Source of the DNA: Pelomyxa schiedti
Lineage: Eukaryota > Evosea > Pelobiontida > Pelomyxidae
Direction of reading: 5' to 3'
Assembly: GCA_020536535.1 (NCBI GenBank)
Contig: JAHLWZ010000836.1
Coordinates: 25,513-89,512 of the forward strand
DNA: 64,000 nucleotides
A model generated the notes under the pieces. That model did no database searches and had not been told where the DNA came from. It saw only the letters and a program-made list of their open reading frames with translations. The number at the start of each line of letters is the position of its first letter. Position 1 is the first letter of the stretch. A program made the translations under genes and the position numbers. Below, in pieces: positions 1 to 11,344 of this stretch.

Positions 1-17
1 AGATAGTAGAGTTCCGC

Positions 18-1623
18 ATGTCGATACTGGAAGTACGTACAATCTTTATTCTGTATTACTTTACACTACAGTGTTTTTCACTACTGTAGTTTATGCCGCA
101 TCATCTTGGTCTGTGGACCGTGCCGTGCCTTTTCGAGATTGAGAGCAAGGGCGATACCGCGTTACCGCAAACCGAAATTCGAAGACGGGTAATTGCGGCT
201 TTGTCAGCTATCTGTGCTCGACACCCCTTTTTACGGGCTCGGTTTGGGCCACCCAGTGACAGGTTTGTTTTGTTGCTATTTGATGCTTTTGAGATTATTT
301 ATGCGGACCAAGATATCTTAAGATTCCACCTTCGATTTCAGATTACGAACTCCCTGTGTCTTTCGGTGATTTAGGCTCTTCCTCAGAAGCCCAACAATTA
401 CTACTGGCTCACGCAAAGTAGCCTTGTGTTGTTGCCTATGAAGTTACTCACAAAAATCCGAAGTGAGGATTTGGGGCAAAGGACTTGGAAGTGTATAGTC
501 AGTACCTGCAAGGATTCCAAGGCTATTTTCTTGAATTTCCTTTTTTCTCACAGCATCATCGTGCGCTGTTATTTCTTAATCCCCTTTTAATTTTATTTTA
601 TCAAGGATGGTGTATCACTTGCCCATTTGTGCAGAGACATTTTACAAGCACTGAATGGGGAAACTCTTACCCCACTCCCCATTCCTCAACCTCATGAATG
701 CAGACACGCCGGTGTGACTCAGCAGATAGAAGAGAAATATATAGGACACTGATTTCCATTTGAGGTTCATCATTCTTGGAGCCTGAAAATTGGGATGCCT
801 TTGACACAAAATATCTGCCCATTATCGAACGCAATCGTACACTCGTGAAAACCACTACATCAGCCTTCAAATTCTCAGTTGCTGAAACGACAGCAGTTGT
901 GAAGGTATGTTGCCTGACTCGTGTTTTTGTAATCCTTTCTCCCAGGCCTGCAAGTTGAATTCTACCACTGTTCCTTGCCTTTTTATGGCAGCTGAAACCC
1001 TCGCACTGGGATGCCCACTCACAGTAACTGGATGTATCCCAGTCAACCTACGTTCACCTGATGACATGGGGCTTTCGTTTACCGTGTCACATATCATGAT
1101 ACCACCCTTCCGACCAGCTATCCCAACCTCATCCACTGCAGAGGCGCAAACCGCCTGTTTATGGGAACTCTCACGTCAGTGGCACACCGCGATGACACTA
1201 GCACATCAAGCACAATCTGTACCAGGTGGCCGAATCCATCAGCACTCAAGTGAGATATTTTTGGGTCGTGACTACACGCCAATGGTTGACCTGAACCCCA
1301 AATCTCTGAACGTAATGGTAATAGACCACTCAATCAATAACAAGTCAGTTCCTTCTAACAACACTTCTGCTCAGATTTCTAGCATGGGAGATGCAGGCAC
1401 AAAGTTCGGGATTGACGAAGCCGGAGCCAGTCCAAGGAGCCTCTTCCGTGTCTCCAGTTTACTCAACACTGGTGGGAAGAACTTCGTACCACGCGATCCT
1501 ATCATGTACTGTGGGACACTCTCAGGCTCCTTACAGTTTAGTATCGTGGTCTTCACACACCTTCAGGAAATTGCAGATACCTTGGCCCAATCCATTAAGA
1601 GGCTTGCAATTTCTGCCATTTAA
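18..1623 (+). CDS. condensation-fold acyltransferase (alcohol acetyltransferase / NRPS condensation-like)
   Basis: This is a spliced gene whose product looks like a CoA-dependent acyltransferase of the condensation-domain superfamily. The N-terminal helix with HPFLRARF resembles the start of such domains. The HxxxDG-type active site is rebuilt across an intron: HSII at 549-560, then a GT-AG intron at 561-605, then DGVSLAHLCRDIL from 606. The last exon (about 947-1623) gives the second half of the fold and ends at TAA. I start at the ATG at 18 because a 33-89 intron joins its five codons in phase to the next exon. Further introns lie near 255-292, 417-480 and 906-946. Substrate is unknown; members include alcohol acetyltransferases, wax ester synthases and polyketide-associated acyltransferases. 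The class is fairly secure, the exact exons are not. Confidence 0.6.
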
Positions 1624-2178
1624 TATGTTTGTATTCAAAAATCTCTAAAATTAGCTATTTTTTTATGTTTTTTTATGTCCATGCACCAGTGCCAACGAAG
1701 TGAGAACAGACCAGAACTGATCGAAAACCGTCTCACAAAAAATTTCTTTGAGCCGGTGGTCGCGCTACAGTGCATCAATGTTTTTTGAGGAGACTTCGAA
1801 GAAAATTGTTGTGCCGGTCCCTCGAGGCGCCCCGCCCCCGGGATACCCAGGAAACGGAGCACCAATTTCGAGGTAAAGTTAACAGCTTTATGCAATAACC
1901 ATTATGCGATACCCCCTGGGGTTTCGGGGGCAGCAGGAATCGAACCTGCAACATGAATTTGAGGGTGGACGACACAAGCAGCACCGTAGCTTGTTTTTAT
2001 TTTTATTGTAGCATCGGCAAAATTGACCCGGCAAACAGGCATCATCAACAAATTTTTTTTTGGTGAGTGCGCATTGTGGGAGGATCTTGAAAAGCGGTTG
2101 GAAAGTTCGATCCATTTCTCCTTGAACTTTGCTTTCGCCAAACGAGTTTGATTTTAAAAAAAAAAACAAAGTCGGAAG
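1624..2178. other. intergenic region with tRNA-like 3' end (minus strand)
   Basis: No convincing gene is seen here. On the minus strand around 1926-1952 there is a perfect T-arm hairpin: stem GCAGG/CCTGC around TTCGATT, with the polymerase III B-box GGTTCGATTCC. It is followed by TGCCCCCG, which looks like the 3' acceptor strand. I could not find a matching GGGGGCA 5' acceptor, a D-arm or an anticodon arm within about 120 nt upstream. It may be a tRNA remnant, a tRNA-derived short repeat, or a tRNA with an intron I cannot fold by eye. Confidence 0.3.
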
Positions 2179-2807
2179 ATGCAACGCCTTGTAGTTTTTG
2201 TTGCGTTTGTGGTTGTTGTCGTTCATGCAGCACTTCCAGATTGTCCAGTTCACCTCTCTGCCAGTACGATCTTTTCCTTTTCGCTCAAAACTCTTACCAT
2301 CTAAAACCGTCAGCACTTACAAACCAATTGTCGGAGCAACTGAGTATTTCAGGCTATACCTTGACTGACGGAAAATGGGAGTCCGCCCCTGCAACTGTAA
2401 AAACTCCTTACATCTTCTATAAACTTGTGTTTTACCAAATCAACACAATACAGACTGTGTCTCCTTACTCTGACACAACTTGGGCAGCAACTGACCTTTG
2501 TGTTGGCGTTGAAGGGAGGTAATCTGCTATATGACTCTGAAATTCTATCATCGAATGTGCTAATTTTTTTGCATGTAGTGTGACTTACAAAATCGGAACC
2601 ACTGGCTACTCAATGTATCGCCCATTCCGTAATATCTTTGTTTCTCAAAATTAACGACGGTGCAGCGTATGCAAGTTTGACTTACCAGAAATTGGGTACA
2701 ACACATGCAGTGTCTTGATAAACCCAGTAGGGTCAAATTACACAGCCACATACAGCGGTTGTGATAGCTATAAGGCAAACATTCTCTTTGTCCTGAGTGA
2801 CTACTAG
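2179..2807 (+). CDS. small secreted protein of unknown function
   Basis: The ATG at 2179 opens a clear signal peptide (MQR, a run of about 12 hydrophobic residues, then HAALPDCP). A GT-AG intron follows near 2258-2303. The mature part holds a long exon with a Thr/Ser-rich segment ending around DLCVGVEG. After an intron near 2518-2579 comes a short exon with SVTYKIGTTGYSMY. A last exon contains FDLPEIGYNTCSVLINPVG and ends at TAG 2805-2807. The phase of the last intron is not fully resolved by eye. The product is about 150 residues, cysteine-containing and probably extracellular. The EGSVTYKI to NP-G pattern faintly recalls aegerolysin-type beta-sandwich proteins, but I do not rely on that. 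It ends shortly before a gene on the other strand. Confidence 0.5.
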
Positions 2808-2863
2808 TACAAGAAGTAAACAAAGAAAACAACAATAAACGGTTTATTTTATTTTTCTTATAT

Positions 2864-3031
2864 TCAGCTCTTCTCCTTTTTGAGGGCCGCCTTTTTAGAT
2901 TTTTTGAGTAACTTTTCCTCTTTGGAAAACACTTCCTGGGTTTAGTGTTAGTTTAAAGATAGACTTGGTTTGTGTGATACCTTGGAGGTTTTTTCTGCTG
3001 CAGTTCGCTTTGCAGCAGCTTCTTTGCCCAT
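2864..3031 (-). CDS. 40-residue lysine/alanine-rich microprotein
   Basis: This short minus-strand gene falls below usual ORF cut-offs. ATG at 3031-3029 is followed by MGKEAAAKRTAAEKTSK. A 45 nt intron at 2936-2980 (GTATCA...CCCAG) follows in phase 0. The second exon reads EVFSKEEKLLKKSKKAALKKEKS and ends at TGA 2866-2864. The whole product is a charged, helix-prone peptide rich in Lys, Ala and Glu. Clean splice sites, an ATG and a stop in a continuous frame support a real gene. Such peptides are often nucleic-acid or ribosome associated, but I do not recognise a family. It lies directly downstream of the RasGEF gene on the same strand and could alternatively be a downstream exon or a UTR ORF. 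Confidence 0.45.
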
Positions 3032-3074
3032 TGTCCTACGGACAGGTTAATTCATGATTCTGGGTTTGGTAAAG

Positions 3075-6042
3075 TTACCCCTTTGTGGCACTAGGAGGTT
3101 CCAGTTCTTCACTCAGGTCAAAACAGGCATCAGTGGTAAGGGAGGTAGCGGCAGCATTGATAAGGTAGCTTTGAATGGCTGGCACAGGGGCTAAGGAAAA
3201 GCCTTGGTTCTGCCAGACTTGTATTCCTCTGTTTTTCGGTAAGAAACGGGGAGTAAGGAGGAAAGCAAACTTGATGATGCTTGTGAGGTTTCGGTATTTA
3301 ACAAAGTTAATCAAGTCCGTTTGGGGAATTTTATCGGGGTTGCCATCTCCCGCGAAAATTATGTCAGTCAAAAAGGATCCTAAAAAGTGTAAATACAGCT
3401 GGAGGTGAGTGAATTATACCAAGATAAGGGAGACATGGAGCCACTGCTACTTTAAGAGTATCTCGATATATTTGAAAGTTGCCCTTGGCATCGAAAAGTG
3501 CTGTAAGTTTGTCATAAATGTCCCAGGCAGCTGGAGTCAAAATCTTAGGTAGAGAATGATTGTATTAGGTATTTAAGAGTATAATTAACAACTTGTTTTC
3601 TAGTAAATGAAATAGAAAGCATATAATTACCTCCCAGGAGTTTTTGAGACGGTGAACAGCCGAGTTTTGAAGGGCTGAGATAATCTCCATGACAGCATTG
3701 AAATTGCGAAGGTTAAATGATGCCTAACCAAGGAAAAGTCAAAAGTGAGAGCATCAAATGGATTCAGGGCACTAACCTCAGCACATAAAAGTAATCTGTG
3801 TATGGCAACAGCACGATCCTTTACGTCACGTTGCTGTACTACCTCAGTAATAGCCCAGCATGTCCTCTGAATACAAGTAATTATTGAATACGTTTGTAAT
3901 TTTCGTACCCTGTTTGACTCCAGTATCATTCTGGAGATATTGGGAGCGTGGGTTTCCTTCTTAGCGACCTTGTTCCAATTTTGCCCAATGAACTCTGAAT
4001 TCATCAATGCTCATGAAGTACAACCTGAAAAAGGAGAACCTTTAGAGCGCACTTTTTTCCACAAGTCCCACTCAAGGAGTGCAATTTGCCTTGCCATTTC
4101 TTCGGGGTGCATATCAAGTATTGATCTGATTGGTGTCTCGGGTGTAAGACCAATTAAGATTACAGGCTGTGGAAAGGCAGCTTCAATCACTGGCCTCTCT
4201 TTGGGCTGCGGCAATGTAAGAGGCCAAAGTCAATTCTTAAAAGCACACTTTATCAAGAGAAACACTTGCGGCCAACTTTGTTGACTCAGCAAACAGTGCT
4301 AGAATTTCTTTCATTTTAGCCATCATTTGAGGATTGTCAGAGAAGTCATCGTTATGCTGTGATGCCCACATTTTAAGCATGCTTATAACTCTAGAAACAA
4401 TTAGCCTCTTGAACGCAAATTAGATGCATCGCATCCACCTCAGTCGAACTTTGGCTCTAACGTCAGTAACCCAAGAGGCGGGAGCGCCAAGAGGTCGACG
4501 TAGGAAAAATCTATTCATGTTACAGAGGTCTAATGAGTCATGTTCAGGCACCTTACAACTAGTAAATCTAGAAGATCCGTTCCAGAAACAAATGCAGAAT
4601 AGGAAATCAAAAAGGATTGCACGAACGCCAAATCTGTTTCCCGTGAGTCCGGGCATTCAATGCCAAAAAAACCCAACCTATCTCTTCTTGGTGAGTAAGA
4701 AACTGAATAAGTTTGTATATATTTCCTCCACGAATCATCACATCTCTCGATCCTGTGGGAATCTTTTTTGGGGAAGTAAGTTTAGATATTTTTGGCCCAG
4801 GATGGTTACTGCTGCTGTTTGGCCTATTGGTACACGCATCCAAACTACATTGTCTTCAGAGTCTGGTTCCTCAAATTTTGGATAGTGCAAGTTACATAGC
4901 TCTGCCACTGACGGTGGTGGTTCACCAGGTTCGTTGAAATACTGTAGGGTATTGGAAAAGGAAGGATAAAGAAGAGGAAACTACAGTGACAACAGAGTCA
5001 ATTCCTTCTGGTACATATGTAAGTTGTGGGACCACAGTGGCCTTAGGCTGAACAGTAATGAACTCCACAGAACAAAATGGGTGGAAAAAAGTGGAAGTGT
5101 ACCAGTTCTGCAGCTGTTGCAATCATTGCGCCAGTGAGTTCAGTGCCTAACAGCTTGGCCAGCTTGCTTTCATTACCATCCCTGGTCACATTATAAGTGC
5201 ACAATGAAACAGTAGTAAAGGTGTGTGTATGATGGCAATAGCAATAGCAACAGTAAGACAAACAAAAAAAAAGAAAAAAATAACAAAAAAAAAAAAAAAA
5301 AACAGCCAGTGGCAACAGCAACAGCAGCATTACATTGAATTCCTACGGCAATCGTCAGTAGTCCTGCTTCGTGGTCTGGTGACCACTTTGCTTGTATTTG
5401 CCATGACCGAAGGGAACCGCGGGGAGTCGGCCCCAACAGACGATCCCACCGAGGCGACGCCGCAGCTCGCGGTCGCCGTGGCGTGGGAGGCCCCGGGGGT
5501 CGCCGAGGCAGACGACACGGAGGCGGGCAGGGGCGTGGGCGCGGGGGAGGGGCTGCAGCTCGAGGCCGACTCGGCGTCGCTGCCCGCCGCGGACTCGCTG
5601 TCGCTGCTGTCGTGGACGTCGGGCGCCCCGGACTCGAGGCGCGAGATGGGCGGGGGCAGCGGCGGCGCCGTGGAGGATGTCGTGGTGGAGGAGCCCGGGG
5701 GGTCCGGGGACGGCGTCTCGCAGGACTCGCCGCCGTCGTGCCGGTGGTGGTGGTGGTGGTGGGTCGAGGGGTGCCTGGAGTGGGTGGCGGTGGTCGACGT
5801 GACCGTGGTGATCACGGTGTTGCTGTGGCTGGTGTGGCGATGGTGGTGCCTGTCGTCGAAACTAAGGCTTCGATGGGGTCGTGTCTCCTAGTTGTGTGGA
5901 ATGGTTGGTTTGGTTTGGTTGTTGGGTGGGCAGGCGAAAAAAAATAGCCAGAGCACAAAACAGTAGTTAGAAGACAAGTAGAAAGAATGCTGGTGTTTTT
6001 TGCAGTTCAAGAGCAACAACTCACGGGTACTGTGTCTGCCAT
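3075..6042 (-). CDS. Ras guanine-nucleotide exchange factor (RasGEF_N + CDC25 domain)
   Basis: The product would activate a Ras-family GTPase by GDP release. Exon 1 is six codons (MADTVP, ATG at 6042-6040) with a strong GTGAGT donor at 6024. Exon 2 from 5887 continues in phase with a His/Ser/Pro/Ala low-complexity N-terminus encoded by GC-rich DNA. The RasGEF_N region follows, with RDVMIRGGNIYKLIQFLT near 4720 and DLAFVQSFLISYSAF near 4600, then RVISMLKMWASQHNDDF near 4380. The catalytic CDC25 domain shows LDMHPEEMARQIALLEWDLW near 4100, the PNISRMI segment near 3935, a FNAVMEIISALQNSAVHRLK-like helix near 3660 and TDIIFAGDGNPDKIPQTDLI near 3350. TAA/TAG at 3075 ends the frame. Many short introns interrupt the gene. 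The family call is strong; exon edges between 4400 and 5350 are approximate. Confidence 0.85.
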
Positions 6043-6288
6043 GTTTAATGCCCCGTTCGTGGTATAGTTTGACTTCGCAGAAAATCTGAAGCAACTTCAA
6101 CAACTTTCTCCTGCCTGAAGCATCCTGATTCCCCTGACTAGGACAGTGAAGGATGCAACGTGCACAGAGATCGCGATCAAAGGATTTGCCTCTGGCTGTA
6201 AGCTGTGTATCTGTGTATTTTCCGAAGAGGCATTCACGTAACTTCGAACTGTTCGAACAGTCCGAACGATTTTCATTGCAGCAACGGG
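6043..6288. promoter_or_regulatory. divergent promoter between RasGEF and expansin
   Basis: These 246 bp separate two head-to-head start codons (6042 minus, 6289 plus), so both promoters must lie here or overlap the 5' UTRs. An inverted pair GTTCGAACAGTCCGAAC lies at about 6251-6267, just upstream of the expansin ATG. No TATA element is obvious. Confidence 0.4.
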
Positions 6289-8161
6289 ATGCGGCGCGTT
6301 TTCGGTCTCGTAGTGGTGGTGGCGTTTTTTGGTGTTTTGGTGGCGCCAGATGCTGACGTCATGATGCCCATGGAACCTTGTCAGGAGGGCAGAATAACCG
6401 CCTACACGTAACTTACAAATCCACCCCCTTCATTTATTGTTTATTGTAGAAGGATGAGGGTTGTGTTCTGGGTTTTTCCCTTTTCTGTCAAATGAAATTA
6501 AAGACATTAAAAGGGGTTGGGAGAGTGGAGGAGCTTGCAGTTTTGGGGCTTGGAATGGAGACACTGGTTATGGCTATCAGTACAGTGCTGCTCCAAACGA
6601 AGACTTCTATGACCACGCAAGACAGGTTCTACGCCATTTTACACAACGAGAAGTAGCCTTACTGTTTCTGTATTTAAAAAAAAAAAAATATAGTGTGGTG
6701 TCTGCTACGAGCTGGTCGGACCAGCAGGTGCAACCAGAATCATTGTTGCTGATATGTGTCCAATAAGTGGAAACGAACCCTGTGACGGCTCCATGCACCA
6801 CTTTGATTTGAGGCAAGTCCATTCTACTTTCTCTCTTAGTCAATTTCATCCAGTGATCCTACGTTCCCACTTTTGGCGGAAGAGAGCCTGGGAATTGTAA
6901 ATATAACTTACCGAATGGTATCATGCGACGTTGAAGGAAATTTGAAAATACGTGTAAAAGATGGCTCGTCTGTGTGGTGGTTATCAATCCTAGTTTTTAA
7001 CCACCGTGTTGGTGCGCGAAAGTAACGGTATACCCTCAGCTTATTTCATTGTTCAGGTATTGACAAACTGGAAATATCTGAAAATGGCGGGAGTAGCTGG
7101 ACCGAGGTTAGAGTTCCTTTGGGTGTTCACTACGAAACGGAAAATAGGTAACCAGAGCGGACTACAACGAATTTGAAATTTCACGCCAAGTATGTCTCTA
7201 TTTTAAAATAAATTCAAGGAGACTTACCTGAAAAAAAGCCTGGGAATGAATTGCAATTGCCACTTATTGTAAGAGTGACTGGATTCACAGACGATCAAAT
7301 TTCTATAGATCTTCCAGCTATTGAGGTATGATAGAAGTATATTACAACTGCATTTACCAAAAATAAGGGAGATGAGATAATCGATTCTGGCTCACAATTT
7401 CCGGCAGTCCCTGAAGGTTATGGAGGAAGTTCTAACCAATGCTGTTCTCCACAAGACGAATTCACTGTAGTATATGAGGATTCTCTTGGTTTGGGATGGA
7501 TGGATGGTTCATGGGGTACCACAAACAACTTCGCATACACTCAGTCCACCCATGACGGAAGCAAGTGCATTCAATCTGTGATTAATGCTTGGGGCGGGCT
7601 CCAGTTACTCAATAATGTTGGAGGGCCCTCAGATCAGTATGTCCAAGGAAAAACTCTTCCTTCCTAAAAATTCAACAGGTACGAGAGCTTGGATTTTTGG
7701 ATCAAGGCATCACAGGCCATCGATAGTGGTATCTCTGTCTGGCTAGATGATAAGGTCCACGTTACCACTCCGGCTGTAACCACAAGCTGGCAATGTAAGA
7801 AGCCGCTTCCTTTAACAATCAATTCTGAATCCGTGAACCTCTAGTATTCAGTTTCAACATGACGGTATTGGATCCCGATGAGAGGATATTTGGGTTCTCT
7901 GTCCAGAACGGAAACACCGCCCTCACACTCTACTTTGACAGCATAGAATTCGTCATAGACCCCGATGCACCCACAACAAAGGCATGCCGAAATATTCAAA
8001 AATATCCAAAATTAGAAGCACTTTCTCACTCATCCTACGCGCAGGAGTGTGCTGATGGTGTGGAAGGAGGCACATCCCTTGGAATATCTGTTTCACCAGT
8101 GTATGCTCTCTGTGCCTTTTGCATTTGCTGCCTCATTCTTGCCTCATCCTCTCTCCTTTGA
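6289..8161 (+). CDS. expansin-like secreted protein with carbohydrate-binding tail and GPI signal
   Basis: ATG 6289 begins a signal peptide (MRRVFGLVVVVAFFGVLVAP). The next exons carry an expansin-type six-stranded double-psi beta-barrel: GESGGACSFGAWNGDTGYGY near 6515-6570, then IIVADMCPISGNEPCDGSMH near 6740-6795 followed by HFDL. These match the GACS..., D-CP-C and HFDL motifs of expansins, which loosen cellulose or chitin without hydrolysis. A second region (about 7080-7330) fits the C-terminal expansin beta-sandwich. From about 7470 a further module contains WMDGSWGTTNNFAYTQSTHD and LDFWIKASQAIDSGISVWL, resembling a carbohydrate-binding beta-sandwich. The C-terminus ends in a Gly/Ser hinge and a hydrophobic run (LCAFCICCLILASSSLL), typical of a GPI-anchor signal. 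At least six introns are present. Expansins are known in Dictyostelium; the role would be wall, cyst or food-matrix remodelling. Confidence 0.75.
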
Positions 8162-8287
8162 GGTGACTTGTTTCATCTTTTTCTTTAAAGGCAAATTGTG
8201 TATCGCATGAGACACTTGCACTACCTCTTTTTTCCTTTCCCTGGCTGAAGAGAAGAAAGCTGCGTTTGTTTTCACGTACCCAAAAAA

Positions 8288-8552
8288 ATGATGAACGAGG
8301 GTGGTGATGCCGGAGAGGGCGACAAAAGCGACAGCAACGAAAACGTTGACAGCGACGTAGAGAACGAGGGCAATGGCGACGACGACGACGAGAGCGTGCC
8401 ACCGGTGATCGCGGCGGGGAGGAAAAAGCTGGAAGATCTGAAGAAGGTGATGTGCTACACCGCCCCGCAGTACGCCCACGTGCCTCTGTTTTTGCCGACC
8501 CCCGAGTTTCTCAAGTACCGTGTGGCGTCGGATCACTTCCAGGTTGGTTTGC

Positions 8553-8626
<74 letters not shown>

Positions 8627-10064
8627 TTCTTGTTTGCTTGTTTGTTAAATGGTCCTTTTGGAGACTGCTGTGGCCTAACTCGTTATTGAATGCAAGACGG
8701 CAGACTCGCTGCGTGCACTGAGCGATACGAAATTGTTGATGGCCGCCAAAGGTAACAACCTTGCACTTGTTGACACGAGCAAAAAGTCCTCAACGGAGAA
8801 GTGGAGATGCAATTGCCTGATGTCTGTGAATTCTGGGCATGGCTACATCGTCGTCTGTATGCTCACTTCACTGCCTTCTTTGTTTACGTTGAATGCAATG
8901 GATTGCACGCGATATGTTCTTAAAACTCTCTGAAGGTGCATGGAGCGGCTTGCTGGTGGAGAGCATTGAAACAGGCGAGAGGATTATTGACACTGCTGCT
9001 GAAATAAAACCAGAATTCAAGGCAATGAACAATGGATCCGCATTCTTCACAAAGGAGGGCAAACTGTACCTTGTTGTTTGCACAAATTCGGGTAAAAGGT
9101 AAGTTTATGTGAGAGTGAAAACCAACTCAGTTCCCCTTTCAGGGCAATACGAATAATATCCCTCCCAGAAGCAAACTTAGTTTGTGATTTCCAGTTACCT
9201 CGTGCTGCAAATTGTGTATCCTGTAGTCCAGACAGTGTGTGGATTGCAGCAGCCTGTGATGGCGCTGTGTCAGTGGTAGCACCTATAGCAACTACATTTT
9301 CACCTATAAATCTGAACATGCCACCCCCCGTAACACTCCCTCGGCGCATGTGGTCAGCAGATCCTCAGTACGTCACTTGGAGTGATGACAGTACCATTTG
9401 TTCAGTATCAAGTGAGAACCACTGCCTTTATTGGTGGCATGTACCTGACTGGAACAAGCCTTCCAGTTTATCATTCCCTGAATCCCTCTACAATATGCAG
9501 TTTTTACGGGGTACTCATGTCATAGCAGTGATCAGCAGATCTTTTTTAAGTACTCAACCCAACTTATTTTTGTACCACCAACATTTCCCAGGATTCGTCA
9601 ACACAGACACATCAACAATCGTTCAGCAATTCTCGAATTTCCAAGGGGCTATTACTGGCATTTCATTAACACAGACAGGAAAACTCTTTATCGGTACAGA
9701 GACGGGCGTTTACCAGTTTACACCAGGGGGTATACCTTCTCTTTTGGACCTGTGTATGGGAAGTATGTTGCCATTTATTTATTTATGCACTGTATTCTAA
9801 AAGCACCACAGGCATTCGGAAAAACCCGAAGACATGGGAAAACACTCACTGGGAGGACTATCTCCCAGAAGACCTTATTTCTCGGGTAACTTCTCTCCTC
9901 TTCCACATTTCACTGAGTACCACAAGATTTTCCCCAAAGAAGGAGATGAAATTATTCCGGTTGGAGGACCCACTGATGAACATGGCTCTAGTGAAGGTGA
10001 GGAGGATGACAGTGACGAGGATTATGTGGACGATGGCACCGCCGGTGATGACTCTGATGAATGA
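8288..10064 (+). CDS. beta-propeller-like (WD-type) protein with acidic termini
   Basis: The ATG at 8288 opens an acidic N-terminus rich in Asp/Glu/Asn, then a basic helix (AAGRKKLEDLKKVMCY). The first intron contains an unbroken T tract of roughly 70 nt starting near 8553. Later exons give repeated beta-strand units such as SFSYS-type VWIAAACDGAVSVVA (about 9238-9282), YVTWSDDSTICSVSSENHCL (about 9370-9430) and GAITGISLTQTGKLFIGTET (about 9645-9705). Their hydrophobic-Asp-Gly spacing fits propeller blades, though no textbook WD dipeptide is conserved. The C-terminus is a stretch of Asp/Glu/Ser ending at TGA 10064. Such acid-flanked propellers often act as scaffolds in nuclear complexes, but I cannot name the family. 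The gene is tail-to-tail with the SDR gene. Confidence 0.55.
8551..8624 (+). repeat. long poly-T tract in intron
   Basis: A homopolymer of about 70 T, broken only near its end, lies directly after the donor of the first intron of the propeller gene. It may extend a polypyrimidine tract or be a decayed poly-A tail on the opposite strand. Its length is likely unstable or assembly-sensitive. Confidence 0.9.
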
Positions 10065-10126
10065 ATCCATTTATCCAATCCATTTTTGTTGTTTGTTTGT
10101 TGTTTGGGATAAAGTGATGACCTTCT

Positions 10127-11261
10127 TTAATGGGAAGTGCTTCCGCCATCCACTGGTAAAACAGTCCCTGTTATGTAACTAGCAGCATCAGAAGCCAAAA
10201 ACAACACTGCATTGGCTATCTCCTCCACTTCACCCACTCTGCCCATGGGAATTTCCTCATTTACACGCATTCTCTCGGCGAGGAGTGCATCAGTGGCTTT
10301 TGACTTCGGGAACAGAACCTTCTTGCTCTCTCCAGGAAGTAGGAATGACTCCCTTTCGTCGTCAGTGCATTCCTCTATCCACCGTGTGACAAAAGTGTCA
10401 CCGGGACAGACAGCATTCACTCTAATATTATCGCGTGCAAGCTGTAGTGCCATTGCTTTGGTTAGCTGAACAACAGCCCCCTTGGATGCACAGTAGGCCG
10501 CGGCGTCACCAGAGGCTGTGATTGCCCAATCCTAGGCAAAAGAGTGAATTGTTGTATTGTCAGTGGTGAGTACATACTGATGCATTGTTTACGATGGCAC
10601 ATTTGCAGTGTGTACGTTCTATGGTGTCGCGCATGACTGGAAGTGCCAGTTTGCTCATTCGCCATGTGCCGGTTACATTGGATTCCATCACATTAGCCCA
10701 TTCTTCTTCAGTTGTATCCTCTGCCGTTTTGAGTAGAACCACACCAGCATTGTTGAACAGAATGTGCAGTCCCCCAAACTTTTCTATGATGACCTGGAAG
10801 CAACGCTCACAGTCCTAGTATGTGGAAGTCCACGTTAGGGCACTCTCCATCCTTTCATGAGTGACCAATAGTGCAAGGGAAAAAGCCAGCAATCTCAAAT
10901 CCAAAAAAAAAAAAAAAAAGAAAAACAAAACCAAAACCAAAGCACAAGCTTGCCTGGGGTCTCTTGTGGTCAGCCTCAATGAAAAAAGATGAATCCGGAG
11001 GCAATTCAGCCTGCAGCCTCAGGCCCAAGTCCCTGCGCCTCCCAGTGAACCCAACCCTCGCTCCACGCCTCACAAGTGCACGCACAACAGCCTCCCCAAT
11101 CCCAGATGTACCCCCTAATAGGCCAGTATTAACAACGAACGAACAACGGTTGGTGGGCCGACGAGAGTAGTAAGAGATCGGGGCCGGTGCGTGTAAGATA
11201 AATGCAAACCTGTGACCAGGCCCACCTTGCCAGAAAAGTCAGGTTCGTGGCTCGCCGCCAT
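10127..11261 (-). CDS. short-chain dehydrogenase/reductase (classical SDR)
   Basis: The product is an NAD(P)-dependent oxidoreductase. ATG 11261-11259 gives [18 protein letters not shown]. After an intron at about 11113-11208 the frame continues as [17 protein letters not shown], completing the TGxxxGIG cofactor motif. The following exons carry [20 protein letters not shown] (NNAG motif, about 10730-10770), [14 protein letters not shown] and the catalytic YxxxK as [15 protein letters not shown] near 10460-10500. The last exon includes [15 protein letters not shown] and ends with [18 protein letters not shown], the usual SDR C-terminus. The Ser of the catalytic tetrad probably comes from the NASVC/TASGDAA segment. 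Length (about 270 residues) is normal. Substrate cannot be told from sequence. It is tail-to-tail with the propeller gene and head-to-head with the C39-type peptidase gene. Confidence 0.9.
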
Positions 11262-11344
11262 CGTCCACAGCACGAAAACGCGTTCCCTAAAAGAAGAAAA
11301 ACCCGAAAGCCAACGCCGAAATAATAATAATAAAAAAAGAAATC

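Noticed and set aside
5330-5947. Long plus-strand frames rich in Gly, Arg, Val and Trp opposite the RasGEF N-terminus
   Set aside because: They mirror the GC-rich minus-strand exon, which splices in phase from a clean ATG and leads into RasGEF motifs.
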